In this document: in pieces, positions 52,901 through 57,675 of the stretch | Layout: the number at the start of each line of letters is the position of its first letter | How positions within the stretch are numbered: the first letter of the stretch is position 1 | NCBI GenBank assembly: GCA_963680875.1 | Contig: OY804577.1 | Coordinates: 102,745,906 to 102,809,905 of the forward strand | From: Bathymodiolus brooksi | Lineage: Eukaryota > Mollusca > Bivalvia > Mytilida > Modiolidae | DNA length: 64,000 nucleotides | Direction: 5' to 3' | Made by a program: the position numbers and the translations under genes | Notes under the pieces: generated by a model | Seen by the model: only the letters and a program-made list of their open reading frames with translations | Database searches by the model: none | Told to the model about the DNA's origin: nothing

Positions 52901-53393
52901 CAGTTAATTTTTCAGTTTTTATTTAGAACTATATAAAAATAAATTCTAGAATTTGATTCGGACCAGTAAATTTAAATTTTCAGTTCGAGGACTGGATATA
53001 ATTTATCTTTTCCTCCAACAACAAACTATCTCCCCTCAATTAATTCACTGGATGATATAATTTTTTTCCTCAACATCAAATTATCTCCCCTCAATTAATT
53101 CATTGTTTAATAGATGAAGGGATATAATTTTTTTCCTTCCAACATCAAATTATCTCCCCTTAATTAATTAAATACTAACTGTCTGCTTCGCCTTCATCCT
53201 CCTCATCTTCTGGTCCTTGTTGGATGAGTATAGAGGCTCCATCCATCAAGGATAAGGTCTGTTGTCCGCCATTATCGTACCCAGAGTCCTCCCCCTCCTC
53301 TCCATCGCTGTCATCACTAGAGCTACTACTACTATCATCATACACTTGTGTGTTTTCTCCATCGGAGGCATCCTCCGAGTCTTTCCTATTCAT
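10663..53393 (-). CDS. TTLL6: Tubulin polyglutamylase, TTLL6/TTLL13 type, 17 coding exons
   Basis: Members of this family add glutamate side chains to tubulin tails in cilia, flagella and other microtubules, using ATP. The 17 exons join in phase to 1034 residues. Residues 1-71 are acidic and Ser-rich; 72-112 end in a Lys-rich run; about 113-460 form the TTL ATP-grasp domain. Visible motifs are [70 protein letters not shown] and LEVNHSPSF. The position usually occupied by Trp before LLEVN is Gln-Val here. Residues 475-670 look like the basic/helical region after the domain; 671-1034 are a tail I do not recognise. The last four exons are attached on phase and splice motifs only. Family assignment is firm; TTLL6 versus TTLL13 is not resolved. 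Confidence 0.88.
11758..11796 (-). CDS. TTLL6: Candidate 39-nt cassette exon
   Basis: On the minus strand a GTAAGTAC donor follows 11758 and a 'catgccacag' acceptor precedes 11796. The 39 nt stay open in the phase between exons 16 and 17 and add 13 residues (core [10 protein letters not shown]). Another good donor, GTAAGTAAG, begins 4 nt earlier but breaks the frame. The pyrimidine tract is poor, so this is tentative. Confidence 0.3.
   Translation of the reverse strand: MTKYPNPQSYRA
12140..12900. repeat. 51-bp minisatellite
   Basis: Units containing 'attcatacacagaatc' and 'ctctgaatggaccagtg' recur every 51 bp near 12146, 12197, 12248 and 12299, then become shorter and diverged to about 12900. 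Because 51 is a multiple of three, ORFs of about 95 codons appear on both strands; these are repeat artefacts. Confidence 0.92.
13445..15185. repeat. Degenerate 'ttttgctactgcgt' array, split by an insertion
   Basis: Loosely repeated units (TTTTGCTACTGCGT, then TTAGGYATTGCC, then AAAAATAAATTCT) occur at 13445-13578 and again at 14915-15185. Between them lies the repeat block 13579-14914. The simplest reading is one old array into which the block inserted. Confidence 0.7.
13579..14914. mobile_element. Dispersed repeat with 'cggacgacggacgccaagtg' termini
   Basis: It begins near 'aactagaggctcagccc' and contains two copies of a conserved end ('cggacgacggacgccaagtg ... gggtcaggtgagc') finishing at about 14040 and 14912. 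Between them are five units of about 163 bp (14042-14730) sharing 'gggcaataactcc', 'gtagatcttgacatgctg' and 'cttatagtttttgaaata'. A relative with its own internal duplications lies at 61093-61731. Repeats with these ends are familiar to me from bivalve sequence. No transposase gene. Class uncertain. Confidence 0.65.
16693..16921 (-). CDS. TTLL6: TTLL exon 16
   Basis: The acceptor is 'attattttag' before 16921 and the donor is GTGAGG after 16693. Enters in phase 0 and leaves in phase 1. It encodes 76 residues with a charged stretch ([17 protein letters not shown]) and no recognised domain. The donor phase fits exon 17 exactly. Confidence 0.7.
17087..17215. repeat. Dispersed repeat resembling a common bivalve element
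   Basis: The segment 'ggagctgcttaccctttg', then 'gagttcacccccc', then 'gtggggtctgtgttgctta' resembles from memory a repeat abundant in mussel sequences. It lies in intron 15. A database match would be needed to confirm it. Confidence 0.45.
17540..17743. repeat. 51-bp minisatellite, four copies
   Basis: Four nearly identical units ('gatcaggttgggagggtttt', then 'aaactggtcgcttacagcag') start at about 17540, 17591, 17642 and 17693. The array ends about 55 bp from exon 15, in the downstream intron. Confidence 0.95.
17798..18031 (-). CDS. TTLL6: TTLL exon 15
   Basis: The acceptor is 'ttgttttcag' before 18031 and the donor is GTAATC after 17798. Phase 0 at both ends, 78 residues. The product is Ser/Asn/His-rich and looks disordered ([11 protein letters not shown] at the start). 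No recognised domain. Confidence 0.7.
18176..18830. repeat. Left outer arm of the foldback element
   Basis: It matches the reverse complement of 22932-23565. This arm has an expanded 'gatgatagtaac' minisatellite (about 18327-18412, several copies) where the right arm has one or two. It lacks a segment of about 80-90 bp present at about 23419-23498 in the right arm. Confidence 0.85.
18992..19046 (-). mobile_element. SINE family 1 fragment inside the foldback spacer
   Basis: 'gtagttgtaaatcaaactac' and 'tcatgaccacgacgacc' are the reverse complement of the family-1 SINE head. Only the head remains. Confidence 0.65.
19513..20694 (+). pseudogene. LINE ORF2 fragment: reverse transcriptase core
   Basis: This 393-codon frame covers the connector region and the palm/fingers of the reverse transcriptase, including the YADD active site near codon 370, and ends at an in-frame TAG. 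The frame is open for some 80 bases upstream of the first ATG, to the truncation point, so that ATG is not the original start. The next frame resumes after the stop with '[13 protein letters not shown]', typical of the same protein. Confidence 0.9.
20716..22066 (+). pseudogene. LINE ORF2 fragment: thumb and C-terminal region
   Basis: It continues the same protein after the premature stop ('FKVLGIDFS', '[18 protein letters not shown]') to 21738, then shifts frame in the 21.65-21.74 kb overlap and runs to 22066 with the terminal Cys/His motif. The C-terminus is itself followed by stops. Together with the upstream piece this is one decayed ORF2. Confidence 0.85.
22577..22735. mobile_element. Hairpin MITE next to the LINE
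   Basis: The left half ('ctaagaagtcaataccagga', then 'ggacctcgagacttg', then 'ggtgacctgacc') and the right half pair almost throughout with a small central loop, giving arms of about 75 nt. It lies directly after the LINE target duplication, so the LINE inserted beside or within its edge. No ORF. Confidence 0.8.
22932..23565. repeat. Right outer arm of the foldback element
   Basis: Reverse complement of 18176-18830. Compared with the left arm it has an extra segment (about 23419-23498) whose edges on the minus strand read GTAAGA and CTAG, like a small intron of about 80 bp. Confidence 0.85.
24290..24720. repeat. 48-bp minisatellite
   Basis: Units with 'gatagcaagaagcaatatag' and 'acatagcaagttgtgctg' recur every 48 bp in the centre (from about 24366) and are degenerate at both ends. 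Since 48 is a multiple of three, ORFs of about 100 codons appear on the minus strand; they are artefacts. Confidence 0.93.
25262..25436. mobile_element. MITE, 'cagtcaaacctg' family, copy 1
   Basis: It begins 'gagtcaaacctgtattcaga' and ends 'gggcaggtttgaatgta', an imperfect terminal inverted repeat, with 'aggtgacctcttaaaagaag' inside. Homologous to 37411-38294 (where the end is expanded) and 39832-40006. Confidence 0.75.
25623..25985 (-). CDS. TTLL6: TTLL exon 14
   Basis: The acceptor is strong ('tctgcacttgcacag' before 25985); the donor is GTTTGT after 25623, the same motif used by exon 8. Phase 0 at both ends, 121 residues. The product is basic and well ordered in composition ([37 protein letters not shown]), unlike the disordered exons around it, and may be a small domain I do not recognise. 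An ATG 40 nt upstream in the same frame means it could alternatively start a separate gene. Confidence 0.65.
25986..28694 (-). other. TTLL intron 13 (part), AT-rich
   Basis: No exon seen in about 2.7 kb. It contains a long palindrome at 28489-28650. The rest is AT-rich with scattered short frames and no recognised repeat family. Confidence 0.5.
28489..28650. mobile_element. Hairpin element with arms of about 75 nt
   Basis: The left arm ('gtacaatatggaaatatatt', then 'gtccgtattgtattgaaa') and the right arm pair around a centre at 'accgggt' (about 28565). Outer ends 'aataaataggtcattataca' and 'tgtataataacctattatt' also pair. A near-perfect, compact foldback MITE. Pieces of the same sequence ('cgtattgtacattatgtaa') occur near 28193. 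Confidence 0.8.
28695..28844 (-). CDS. TTLL6: Read-through extension of TTLL exon 13 (alternative end)
   Basis: If the exon 13 donor is not used, the frame stays open for 49 more residues (including [15 protein letters not shown]) to a TAG at 28695-28697. An ATTAAA signal follows about 5 bases beyond the stop. This would make a TTLL protein of about 719 residues, close to vertebrate TTLL6/13 lengths. It could be a genuine short isoform or an open stretch of intron. Confidence 0.45.
   Translation of the reverse strand, partial: VSSVNKYLRMTAYTMCDVAELELFRRTTKPFLFRYIQAEFLQYLLEPSS
28845..29072 (-). CDS. TTLL6: TTLL exon 13
   Basis: The acceptor is 'tttatccaacag' before 29072 and the donor is a near-consensus GTAAGTAGT after 28845. 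Phase 0 at both ends, 76 residues. It contains a helical segment ([20 protein letters not shown]) that resembles the region after the TTL domain in TTLL6/13 proteins. Confidence 0.8.
29254..29526 (-). mobile_element. SINE subfamily with 'ggcccgggtggctcaatgag' head, 14-bp TSD
   Basis: The head carries an A-box-like TGGCTCAATGAG and a B-box-like GGGTTCGTGCCC; the tail has the shared 'aatattgctgaaagtggc' type sequence. TTATCATTCATTTA is duplicated outside both ends (29240-29253, 29527-29540), direct proof of insertion. Same subfamily as 61850-62120. Confidence 0.92.
29590..29800. repeat. Dispersed 'gggcataactctggaac' repeat
   Basis: 'gggcataactctggaaccat' and the following stretch resemble the segment at about 41126-41260 ('gggcataactccagaacgg'). 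Class not recognised. Confidence 0.45.
29874..30045 (-). CDS. TTLL6: TTLL exon 12
   Basis: The acceptor is 'ttttatttgtag' before 30045 and the donor is GTAATT after 29874. Phase: two bases of the first codon come from exon 11; leaves in phase 0. Highly basic product ([20 protein letters not shown]; then SRRRRSLKR), consistent with the cationic microtubule-contacting region described for polyglutamylases. Confidence 0.85.
30733..30980 (-). mobile_element. SINE family 1, full-length
   Basis: Reads on the minus strand from 'ggccgtcgtggtcatgg' through a B-box-like GTGAGTTTGAATCCC to the tail 'aatattgaaagaggaatta'. Diverged by small indels in the middle. Confidence 0.85.
31077..31262 (-). CDS. 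TTLL6: TTLL exon 11
   Basis: The acceptor is a T-rich tract ending in 'ttttag' before 31262 and the donor is GTAAGA after 31077. The split codons match exons 10 and 12. The product includes [14 protein letters not shown] and [16 protein letters not shown], motifs shared with TTLL6/13 just after the catalytic domain. Confidence 0.93.
31525..31640. repeat. Dispersed 'ggtggaattgttgatcatc' repeat
   Basis: Similar sequence occurs at 32190-32300 on the same strand and at about 54390-54500 on the other ('caacaattccaccaatatca'). Part of a longer family whose flank also recurs at 32345-32531 and 52155-52450. Confidence 0.6.
31769..31950 (-). CDS. TTLL6: TTLL exon 10
   Basis: The acceptor is 'tttgtttatag' before 31950 and the donor is a consensus GTAAGT after 31769. 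It opens with VNHSPSF, completing the LEVN-HSPSF metal/ATP motif across the junction, then a helical basic segment ([17 protein letters not shown]). Confidence 0.96.
32345..32531. repeat. Dispersed repeat interrupted by a hAT-like element
   Basis: 'agacagggaaccagataa' and following bases match 52155 onward. After the inserted element, 33831-33930 continues in register with the other copy ('taaatttcatt', 'agcccattttt'). The 52-kb copy appears to be an uninterrupted relative. Confidence 0.55.
32532..33825. mobile_element. hAT-like non-autonomous element (1.3 kb)
   Basis: The ends are CAGGGCTC and GAGCCCTG (8-bp inverted repeat). CCATT flanks both ends (32527-32531, 33826-33830). hAT elements normally give 8 bp, so the superfamily is tentative. 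The left end has repeated 'gggagaagtg' units. The right end ('ggcgactcttcaaaattaca') recurs at 59624-59738 and the left end recurs at 62697-62810. No transposase frame. Confidence 0.7.
34423..34648 (-). CDS. TTLL6: TTLL exon 9
   Basis: The acceptor is 'tcttttctag' before 34648 and the donor is GTGAGT after 34423. 75 residues with [35 protein letters not shown] and [12 protein letters not shown], core of the ATP-grasp domain. Ends PQVLE, where most family members have a Trp-Leu-Leu-Glu. Confidence 0.97.
34690..34938 (-). mobile_element. SINE family 1
   Basis: Minus-strand copy with 'ggtcatggtcatatggtagt' head, B-box-like GTTGGAATCCC and the tail 'gatatagctgaaatattg'. The extreme tail is truncated. 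Confidence 0.85.
35085..35290. repeat. 59-bp tandem repeat, about 3.5 copies
   Basis: Units with 'aagttgacctggtgttgacc' and 'cttctatgacat' recur about every 59 bp. The linker 'gtggcagacctaatctta' is shared with the exon-8 duplication units immediately to the right. Confidence 0.9.
35390..35472. mobile_element. 83-bp perfect palindrome with 9-bp TSD
   Basis: Arms of 37 nt (35390-35426 and 35436-35472) are perfectly complementary around a 9-nt loop. AATCTTATC is directly repeated outside both ends (35381-35389, 35473-35481). This is a minimal foldback insertion; a 9-bp duplication fits Mutator-like elements. It is much more GC-rich than its surroundings. Confidence 0.9.
35474..35875 (-). repeat. 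Tandem triplication carrying a piece of TTLL exon 8
   Basis: Three units of about 137 bp. Each has the 3' part of exon 8, its GTTTGT donor and about 70 bp of downstream intron. Exon-matching parts are about 35538-35589, 35675-35732 and 35813-35898. Only the last has the acceptor and the first codons. The two partial copies encode Lys where the intact exon has Glu (DDKAGS versus DDEAGS). A fourth, exonless relative of the unit lies at about 35293-35389. Confidence 0.93.
35813..35898 (-). CDS. TTLL6: TTLL exon 8 (intact copy)
   Basis: The acceptor is 'tgtaatttcag' before 35898 and the donor is GTTTGT after 35813. Codes for the conserved [14 protein letters not shown] and ends GSK plus a split Arg codon shared with exon 9. 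Of the three tandem copies, only this one has a usable acceptor and the start of the motif. Confidence 0.96.
36729..36906. mobile_element. MITE family with 'acagtgaaacc' ends, copy 2
   Basis: The ends 'acaatgaaacctgtctaa' and 'tttagacaggtttcactg' are inverted repeats. It lies about 30 bp from the exon 7 donor. Interior matches 8615-8777. Confidence 0.8.
36937..37080 (-). CDS. TTLL6: TTLL exon 7
   Basis: The acceptor is 'tctttctttcag' before 37080 and the donor is GTAAGT after 36937. Phase 0 at both ends, 48 residues. Holds [19 protein letters not shown] and [14 protein letters not shown], the substrate/ATP-binding core. Confidence 0.97.
37411..38294. mobile_element. MITE enlarged by a 32-bp minisatellite, next to a splice donor
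   Basis: The ends are 'cagtcaaacttg' and 'caggttagactg', with TA on both sides (37409-37410, 38295-38296). Copies at 25262-25436 and 39832-40006 are about 175 bp. Here the last 32 bp are amplified to about 23 units (37561-38287, 'aataaaggtgatcacatggg'). The right end lies 7 bp from the edge of exon 6, immediately beyond the GTTAGTA donor. Confidence 0.88.
38302..38458 (-). CDS. TTLL6: TTLL exon 6
   Basis: The acceptor is 'tgtttttgcag' before 38458 and the donor is GTTAGT after 38302. Encodes [10 protein letters not shown], the glycine-rich ATP-grasp motif [14 protein letters not shown] and [10 protein letters not shown]. Split first codon completes an Asp with exon 5. Confidence 0.97.
38575..38851 (+). 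mobile_element. SINE family 1, full-length
   Basis: 'ggggccgtcatggtcgtg' head, GTGAGTTCGAATCC B box, tail 'gatataactaaaatactg', ending in a short 'ccctaccctacc' repeat. Opposite in orientation to the gene. Confidence 0.88.
39050..39180 (-). CDS. TTLL6: TTLL exon 5
   Basis: The acceptor is 'gtcttttcag' before 39180 and the donor is GTAAGT after 39050. Encodes [20 protein letters not shown] and FPKTWCLPA, diagnostic for the TTLL4/6/13 group. Confidence 0.97.
39832..40006. mobile_element. MITE, 'cagtcaaacctg' family, copy 3
   Basis: 'cagtaaaacttgtattaaga' start, 'gggcaggcttaactgta' end, with 'aggtgacctcttaaaagagg' inside. The end is a single copy, unlike 37411-38294. Confidence 0.75.
40684..40802 (-). 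CDS. TTLL6: TTLL exon 4
   Basis: The acceptor is 'catttttcag' before 40802 and the donor is GTAGGA after 40684. Encodes [20 protein letters not shown] and [12 protein letters not shown], the N-terminal lobe of the TTL domain. Confidence 0.96.
41732..41772 (-). CDS. TTLL6: TTLL exon 3 (41 nt)
   Basis: The acceptor is 'aatttatttcag' before 41772 and the donor is GTATGT after 41732. Encodes [13 protein letters not shown], the first strand of the TTL domain. Both split codons match the flanking exons. Confidence 0.92.
41976..42470. repeat. 51-bp minisatellite, about 10 copies
   Basis: Unit 'tctgaattcagcatgaactt' plus 'tgtaaattaaactaacatgt' recurs every 51 bp with few changes. Each unit holds an EcoRI site (GAATTC). 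Confidence 0.95.
43400..43580. repeat. Imperfect two-copy duplication
   Basis: 'gctagcgattagtttatacc' to 'gtaaagttagaaggga' is repeated as 'gctagcgatcagtttatacc' to 'gtaaagttagaagtga'. Confidence 0.75.
43763..44131. repeat. 61-bp minisatellite, six copies
   Basis: Unit 'gtgaaatattctcacaccta' plus 'gatagtgtaatcgactgcag' repeats every 61 bp, essentially identical except one 'tagttcg' copy. The short dyad 'gtgaaatattctcac' lies in each unit. Ends exactly where the family-2 SINE begins. Confidence 0.96.
44132..44392 (+). mobile_element. SINE-like repeat, family 2, second copy
   Basis: Matches 6950-7250 over most of its length ('aaattggtatttttattgct', 'ctgtggactgttgtttt'). The promoter-like head is missing. 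Confidence 0.7.
45102..45303. repeat. 33-bp minisatellite, about six copies
   Basis: Unit 'ataacatatattatacaaca' plus 'taatctgtataaa' repeats every 33 bp. Confidence 0.95.
45509..45668. mobile_element. MITE with 'cagtctt...aagactg' ends, copy 1
   Basis: Ends CAGTCTTCG and CAAAGACTG pair, with longer sub-terminal pairing ('acttgcccgaagcc' and 'ggcttttgggcaagg'). An inverted relative lies at 53544-53693. No clear target duplication. Confidence 0.7.
45692..45784. mobile_element. MITE family with 'acagtgaaacc' ends, truncated copy
   Basis: Keeps 'cacaaaaattggtgcc' and the end 'acttaagacaggtctcactgt' in part; the left end is missing. Confidence 0.6.
45859..45982 (-). CDS. TTLL6: TTLL exon 2
   Basis: The acceptor is 'gttgacatttcag' before 45982 and the donor is GTAAGT after 45859. 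Encodes an acidic stretch then a Lys-rich run ([12 protein letters not shown]) just before the TTL domain, as in TTLL6/13. Phase 1 entry fits exon 1 at 53180 and so skips the ORF at 48.1-48.4 kb. Confidence 0.9.
46061..46160. repeat. Dispersed repeat, MITE-free paralogue (empty site)
   Basis: Reverse complement matches 5836-5891 joined to 6025-6060, with a single GAGGAAGCTC (46101-46110) instead of two flanking an insert. Confidence 0.75.
47031..47168. mobile_element. Hairpin MITE with arms of about 55 nt, TA target
   Basis: The left arm ('accaaaacggaaccgttg', then 'gccgaactaaaagaaactgt') pairs with the right arm to 'tttttggt', with a loop of about 30 nt. TA lies on each side (47029-47030 and 47167-47169 region). 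Compact foldback element without ORF. Confidence 0.85.
47281..47338 (-). mobile_element. SINE family 1 tail fragment
   Basis: 'ggtgtttaacaccacttcca' and 'caatatttccgtcatattgt' are the reverse complement of the SINE tail only. Confidence 0.7.
48081..48389 (-). other. Unassigned acidic ORF (103 codons)
   Basis: Begins [20 protein letters not shown] and continues with an acidic linker ([16 protein letters not shown]). The composition, a basic start followed by an acidic stretch, resembles N-termini of hAT/ZBED-type transposon proteins, but no zinc finger or catalytic part follows. It is not in frame with the TTLL exons and has no clear donor. The sequence just upstream (48580-48870) is locally richer in CpG. 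Candidate first exon of another gene or transposon remnant. Confidence 0.3.
49296..49764 (-). mobile_element. SINE pair bracketed by one 12-bp direct repeat
   Basis: A full family-1 SINE (49301-49557) and a head-only copy (49613-49763), both minus-strand, are separated by about 55 bp. 'atcagataagga' lies outside the pair at 49284-49295 and 49765-49776, and not between them, as if the two inserted together. Confidence 0.75.
50072..50126 (+). mobile_element. SINE family 1 tail fragment
   Basis: 'cgatataactgaaatattgt' and 'gtggtgttaaacac' are the tail only, in the orientation opposite to the nearby pair. Confidence 0.7.
52155..52450. repeat. Dispersed repeat, uninterrupted relative of 32345-33930
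   Basis: Shares 'agacagggaaccagataa', 'atcacatgt', 'taaatttcattt' and 'agcccattttctctatttgc' with the two halves that flank the 1.3-kb element at 32.5-33.8 kb. Diverged. Confidence 0.5.
53000..53170. repeat. Short tandem repeat near TTLL exon 1
   Basis: Three degenerate units with 'aaattatctcccctcaatta' and 'atataatttttttcc' end a few bases from the exon 1 donor. Confidence 0.8.
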
Positions 53394-53416
53394 TCTGACA
53401 GACAGCTGATGTTATC
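53180..53416 (-). CDS. TTLL6: TTLL exon 1 (first coding exon, with 23 nt of 5' UTR)
   Basis: The ATG is at 53391-53393. It is preceded by 23 nt and a 'ctttttttcag' acceptor, so a non-coding exon should lie further upstream. The donor is GTTAGT after 53180. Encodes 71 residues, very acidic with a Ser run ([20 protein letters not shown]). The start is chosen because it is the first ATG after the acceptor and the frame is open to the donor in the right phase. Confidence 0.85.
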
Positions 53417-53543
53417 CTGAAAAAAAGAAATCATGAACATACTTTTTTATTCTAGATGGAGATTCAAATCATTGATTGGTTTTGTGAGAATTGGTTTCAC
53501 ATAGCAATATTGAAGACAAAGTCTGAGATGTGATGACAAGTCT

Positions 53544-53693
53544 TAGTCTTTGAGGTAATTTTTTTCACCTACTTGCCTGAAAGCCAAATTTGAAAAAAAT
53601 TCTATTTATTCAAACATTCTTTCATAATTTCACTTGTCCGAATCCAGTTTTACTTGTCCCGGGCTTCGGGCAAGTGTGTTAGCATGAGGACTG
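53544..53693. mobile_element. MITE with 'cagtctt...aagactg' ends, copy 2
   Basis: Inverted relative of 45509-45668: 'acttgcctgaaagccaaatt' at one side, 'cgggcttcgggcaagtg' at the other, ends 'agtctttgagg' and 'gaggact'. Confidence 0.7.
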
Positions 53694-54559
53694 ATTCTAC
53701 ATTGTATTTTGAGCAATACATATCAACAATCATGTTTATCAAGGACTTGTCAAGGTGACGCCAGTGAGTGATGTCAATATAACGTCACATTAGAAATCAA
53801 CAATAAATTTTAATATCACCATCATATGTAAAGATCAAATGGAAAATTTACAAATCACCGATAATTCATACATTATCACTAGTAATGGAGCTTGTCCTCT
53901 CAGACTTGCTTCAAAACAAGTGATCATATCTGTCTCAGCCTTCAAAACTGCTTTTATTCTACATCTACAAAAATAATCATCTGCATGAAAAGTAAGCCTG
54001 TCTGGTCACTGTTCTCTTTAGTAACTAATCTGTTATGAAATGTACTGATTTACTGACTGAAGTTAAAAAGAAATATGTCCCCCATAGTTTGTCATTCCTT
54101 TCACTTAATAGAATCTATCAAGTCAAATACACTTAAGATTAATACCTTACTGGTAAACATAAGGTATGAAAGCTTTATCACTTAAATTGTGTTTGTCCCT
54201 CTAACTCTATCAAAATTATCATTTACAGATCAATAATAAAGCTATTAATTCTTAATTTATGATCTTTTAATATGGCACCCTTAGAAGTCAACAGATAAAA
54301 AGTGAAAGACAAAAACTCACCGACTTAAATAATACAAAGTTAAGACATAAAACGTAAATCATGTTTTTCTTGATTTGAATGCAACATCTATTAGTTTATG
54401 AAAAGAAAGTTTAAACAGTGATTGTCAACAATTCCACCAATATCAACAAAACGAAACGAACAATCACCTCTCACATTATAATTAATTCATTGAACACAAA
54501 AAAGGGGACCACGTCATATGACATTGGAAAGTCAGGTCCCGACCTGGGATAGGCACAAA

Positions 54560-54735
54560 AAATGTGGCTGGGTTAAACTGGCTAATAGGATCCCCCCCCC
54601 CCTTCTCAATAAATGGACCTCCAATAGCAATACATATATATACATGTACAATGTGGTTAAATTGGCTAACAGCATCCCAACACCCCCTTCTCAATAAATG
54701 GACCTCCAATAGCAATACATATATACAATGTAAAC
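54560..54735. repeat. Two-copy tandem repeat of about 89 bp
   Basis: 'cttctcaataaatggacctc' and 'caatagcaatacatatata' occur twice with 'ggttaaa(c/t)tggctaa' before each, plus a C run in the first copy. Confidence 0.88.
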
Positions 54736-55089
54736 AAGCGATAAAATGTCACATACCATCTCAAAAATGAATGACAACATAAACATGAACAGTACAGTGA
54801 CAGGCTGAATGAATGCATGTAGCTACATGTAAATGTCTTTTTGCTAGGAAGGTAGAATATGTTGGTTAAAGACCATTACTCTTATATAAGACAAAAATTC
54901 ATACCGATAACATTAATCAGTCATGAACATCTCAAGAAATTAAAGGCCTTTGTGGGAGACCAAATAAATAGATCATTTACATGTATTTTTTGTTTGTCTA
55001 ACCAGGGGAAGCAGTATGTTTATACTTTACCAACAAAAATCAAAAAACTTTGGCAAATAAAAATATTGCTTCTGCTTTCTGATTAAAGC

Positions 55090-55370
55090 CAAACCAATAT
55101 ACTTTGGTGGAAGGACCATCCAAAAAAAAAAAATGAACATTCCAAATAAGTTTAGTATCAATTGGCCAATGGGGTTTTGGAGAAGATCACAATGTGAAAT
55201 GTTTACAGATGGGGGCGACCCCAACGCAGATGACGTCAGAAAAAAAGTGGTGGCAACATCCTTTATGGTCACTGTAGCTAAAAATTATGGCAGTCATCTT
55301 GGATGGAGGACGGCCCTTTAGAGATTTTTTTTTTGAAAACTTAAAGGGCCCGTCAATCAATGTCAAGTAT
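55090..55370. repeat. Possible dispersed repeat
   Basis: Relatively GC-rich against the surroundings ('gggggcgaccccaacgcag', 'cttggatggaggacggccc'). Overlapping frames on both strands suggest a repeat, not a gene. No second copy found in the window. Confidence 0.3.
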
Positions 55371-57588
55371 AATACATACAAATGTACATTGGCCAAGTTG
55401 TATCTACATAAGTACTAATGTATATACAATGTAAAATGTTTTAACTTCAACAAGTTTTGAGACATTATCAAACATAATGTGAAATTATTATTAATCGTGA
55501 GGTTCCAATTTTCACTGATTTCTAGGTCTACTTAATTCATGAAAATAAAAATCGAACAAAATACAATTTTCCCATTGATTGTTGCCTGTAATGTTTGAAA
55601 TCACAAATTCAAGAACTTATGAATCAATGCATTTTGTAGAAAGCACGAAAATTGATGCTAACAAATAAAAGTACTTTCACAGTATTTCACTAAACAAAAG
55701 AAATTATGATCTCCATGTCTAATCTAAATCAGCCTTAGACAAGACAAAAATCTATTTAACAGAACATTGGTTTTAAGAATTGCAGTGTTAAAATTTAAAC
55801 AAATTGCAGAATTTTCAATCATAATATTTTCTACCTGCTGGTACTTGTCAACCAATGAATTTTACAGAATAAGATCTATAACTGTATATGATTAGATGGC
55901 AGAAACGTAAATAGACAAATTAAGACAGACCGACAGACCAAATCCAAAATGAAATGCATAACTATATTTTCTACTTATTTAAATGAAATTTTAATTTGTT
56001 TTAAATGCTTTGTATAAAAAAGATATTAAAATTTTTATGATGCATAACAAGTTAAATCCATAAAGGAATGACATTACTTAACAGGAACAGGTTTTTAGAA
56101 ATAATAAGCATGTAATATAAAGGGTAACTAAACCATTATTAACCTGTCTACTGTGGTCTCAAAATCCAATCTGAAAATCTTAGAAACAGAGACAAAATTG
56201 ATACCCCTATAAAACTAAGACACAAACTAAAATTGGTTTATCAGCTTTAGAAAATGTGAGAGTTAACAAACACAGCATTTATAGGACATCATTTATCATA
56301 TACAACAATTATTAAATATAGCCATCTACCATCATTAGGGTTGCATAATGCGCATTGGTGCATAATGCACACCCCCTTTTGGCCTTGAAAATCTCCAGAA
56401 AAAAAAAAGTTCATGTCTATAATGCACATGGACTTTCAAAAAAAATCGCCGTCGGAATTAGATATCTATCGTATATATTTTTCAGTCCTTTGAGCATGTT
56501 TCATTTGCTGGGAGAATTTAAGAACCATTTATCTCTTCATCTTCAATAAAGTTGTAAAATATTAAATGTGTTGGGTTTTATTGGCATTTTCATATGATGT
56601 TTTTATCATCCGGATGTTGTGTAATGGATTCGAAATCTAGTACAGCATCGGTAAATATAAATTTAAATTCCGGATCTGAATGTAAATTAATGAGAACAAA
56701 CAGTTTATTATGATGAATCATTTTTTATTTGCATTTCAATATACCCATATAACCTCTATTTTCAGTTCAGAAATTACACCTAATTTCCTAATTTTGTAAA
56801 GACTCACAGACAAACATACATGAAAAAATCATGCATCTTTTATCACATGACCCTTTTTTGAGGTCACAATGTGAAAACTTTGCAAAAACAGACCATTTCC
56901 GGCAAGTGTTTCAAAAAGATTGAACTTGTGATGGACTCATTAATGGTTTTCATTAAACTGTATAGCTTAGAAGTAAAATATTTTTATGATGGTGGCCATT
57001 TTCAAGTTGGACATTAATATCTGATAACATGAAGAATATGAGAAAAATAATCAGTGATGGTCAAAAATGTGAACTGACACAATTCCACCCTTATATTCAC
57101 ATTTTCTTTATTCAGAAATTCAGTAAGCCTCGTCTCCGACTTGAAAATGTGAACTCTAGAGAGGAATTTTCCCATCTCATATTCTAGACCATGACTGATT
57201 ATTATAGTCTTCCATGGACCTAAAAAATAACCAACATATTAAAGGGTGTTTAAGGATTATACTTTTTTAAGGTGCAGCAAATCCCAATTTTAACCCAAAA
57301 ACAAGAAATAAAATTTCAAATTTGAAATATCCCATACCATATGACAAATCACTGAGACATGCAATATTAAACCTTATTACATACTTAGTTCAAATAAAGG
57401 CATTTTTGTATGACCAATATGACTAGAAGTAAACTGTCCATATTTTCACACCCCGGGAAAATAACCGGTTATTGGATTACTACAAGATCATTTCCATATC
57501 GAAAACAATATTGGCCCGGGCCAGCCAATATGGGCCTCGACTTCATCTTAGGCCAATATGGATGTCTCTTTTCTAGATGTCGGAAGTA

Positions 57589-57675
57589 TGTAATAAATAG
57601 TTTAATACATGGGCATTTCCATATTGGCCTGGTTATCATCCTGAGACCCCCAATATGGAAATGCCCATGTATTAA
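57589..57675. repeat. Palindrome with 26-nt arms
   Basis: 'acatgggcatttccatattg' pairs with 'caatatggaaatgcccatgt', extended by 'taat' at both ends, around a 30-35 nt loop. Related 'ccaatatggg' motifs recur just upstream at 57480-57560, so this may be the end of a larger foldback element. Confidence 0.8.

Larger units (their letters stand above)
45983..53179 (-). other. TTLL intron 1 (about 7.2 kb)
   Basis: Holds the MITE empty site (46061-46160), a hairpin MITE (47031-47168), SINE pieces, the unassigned ORF at 48.1-48.4 kb and, at 52155-52450, a dispersed-repeat copy. 50130-52150 is AT-rich with nothing else seen. Confidence 0.55.
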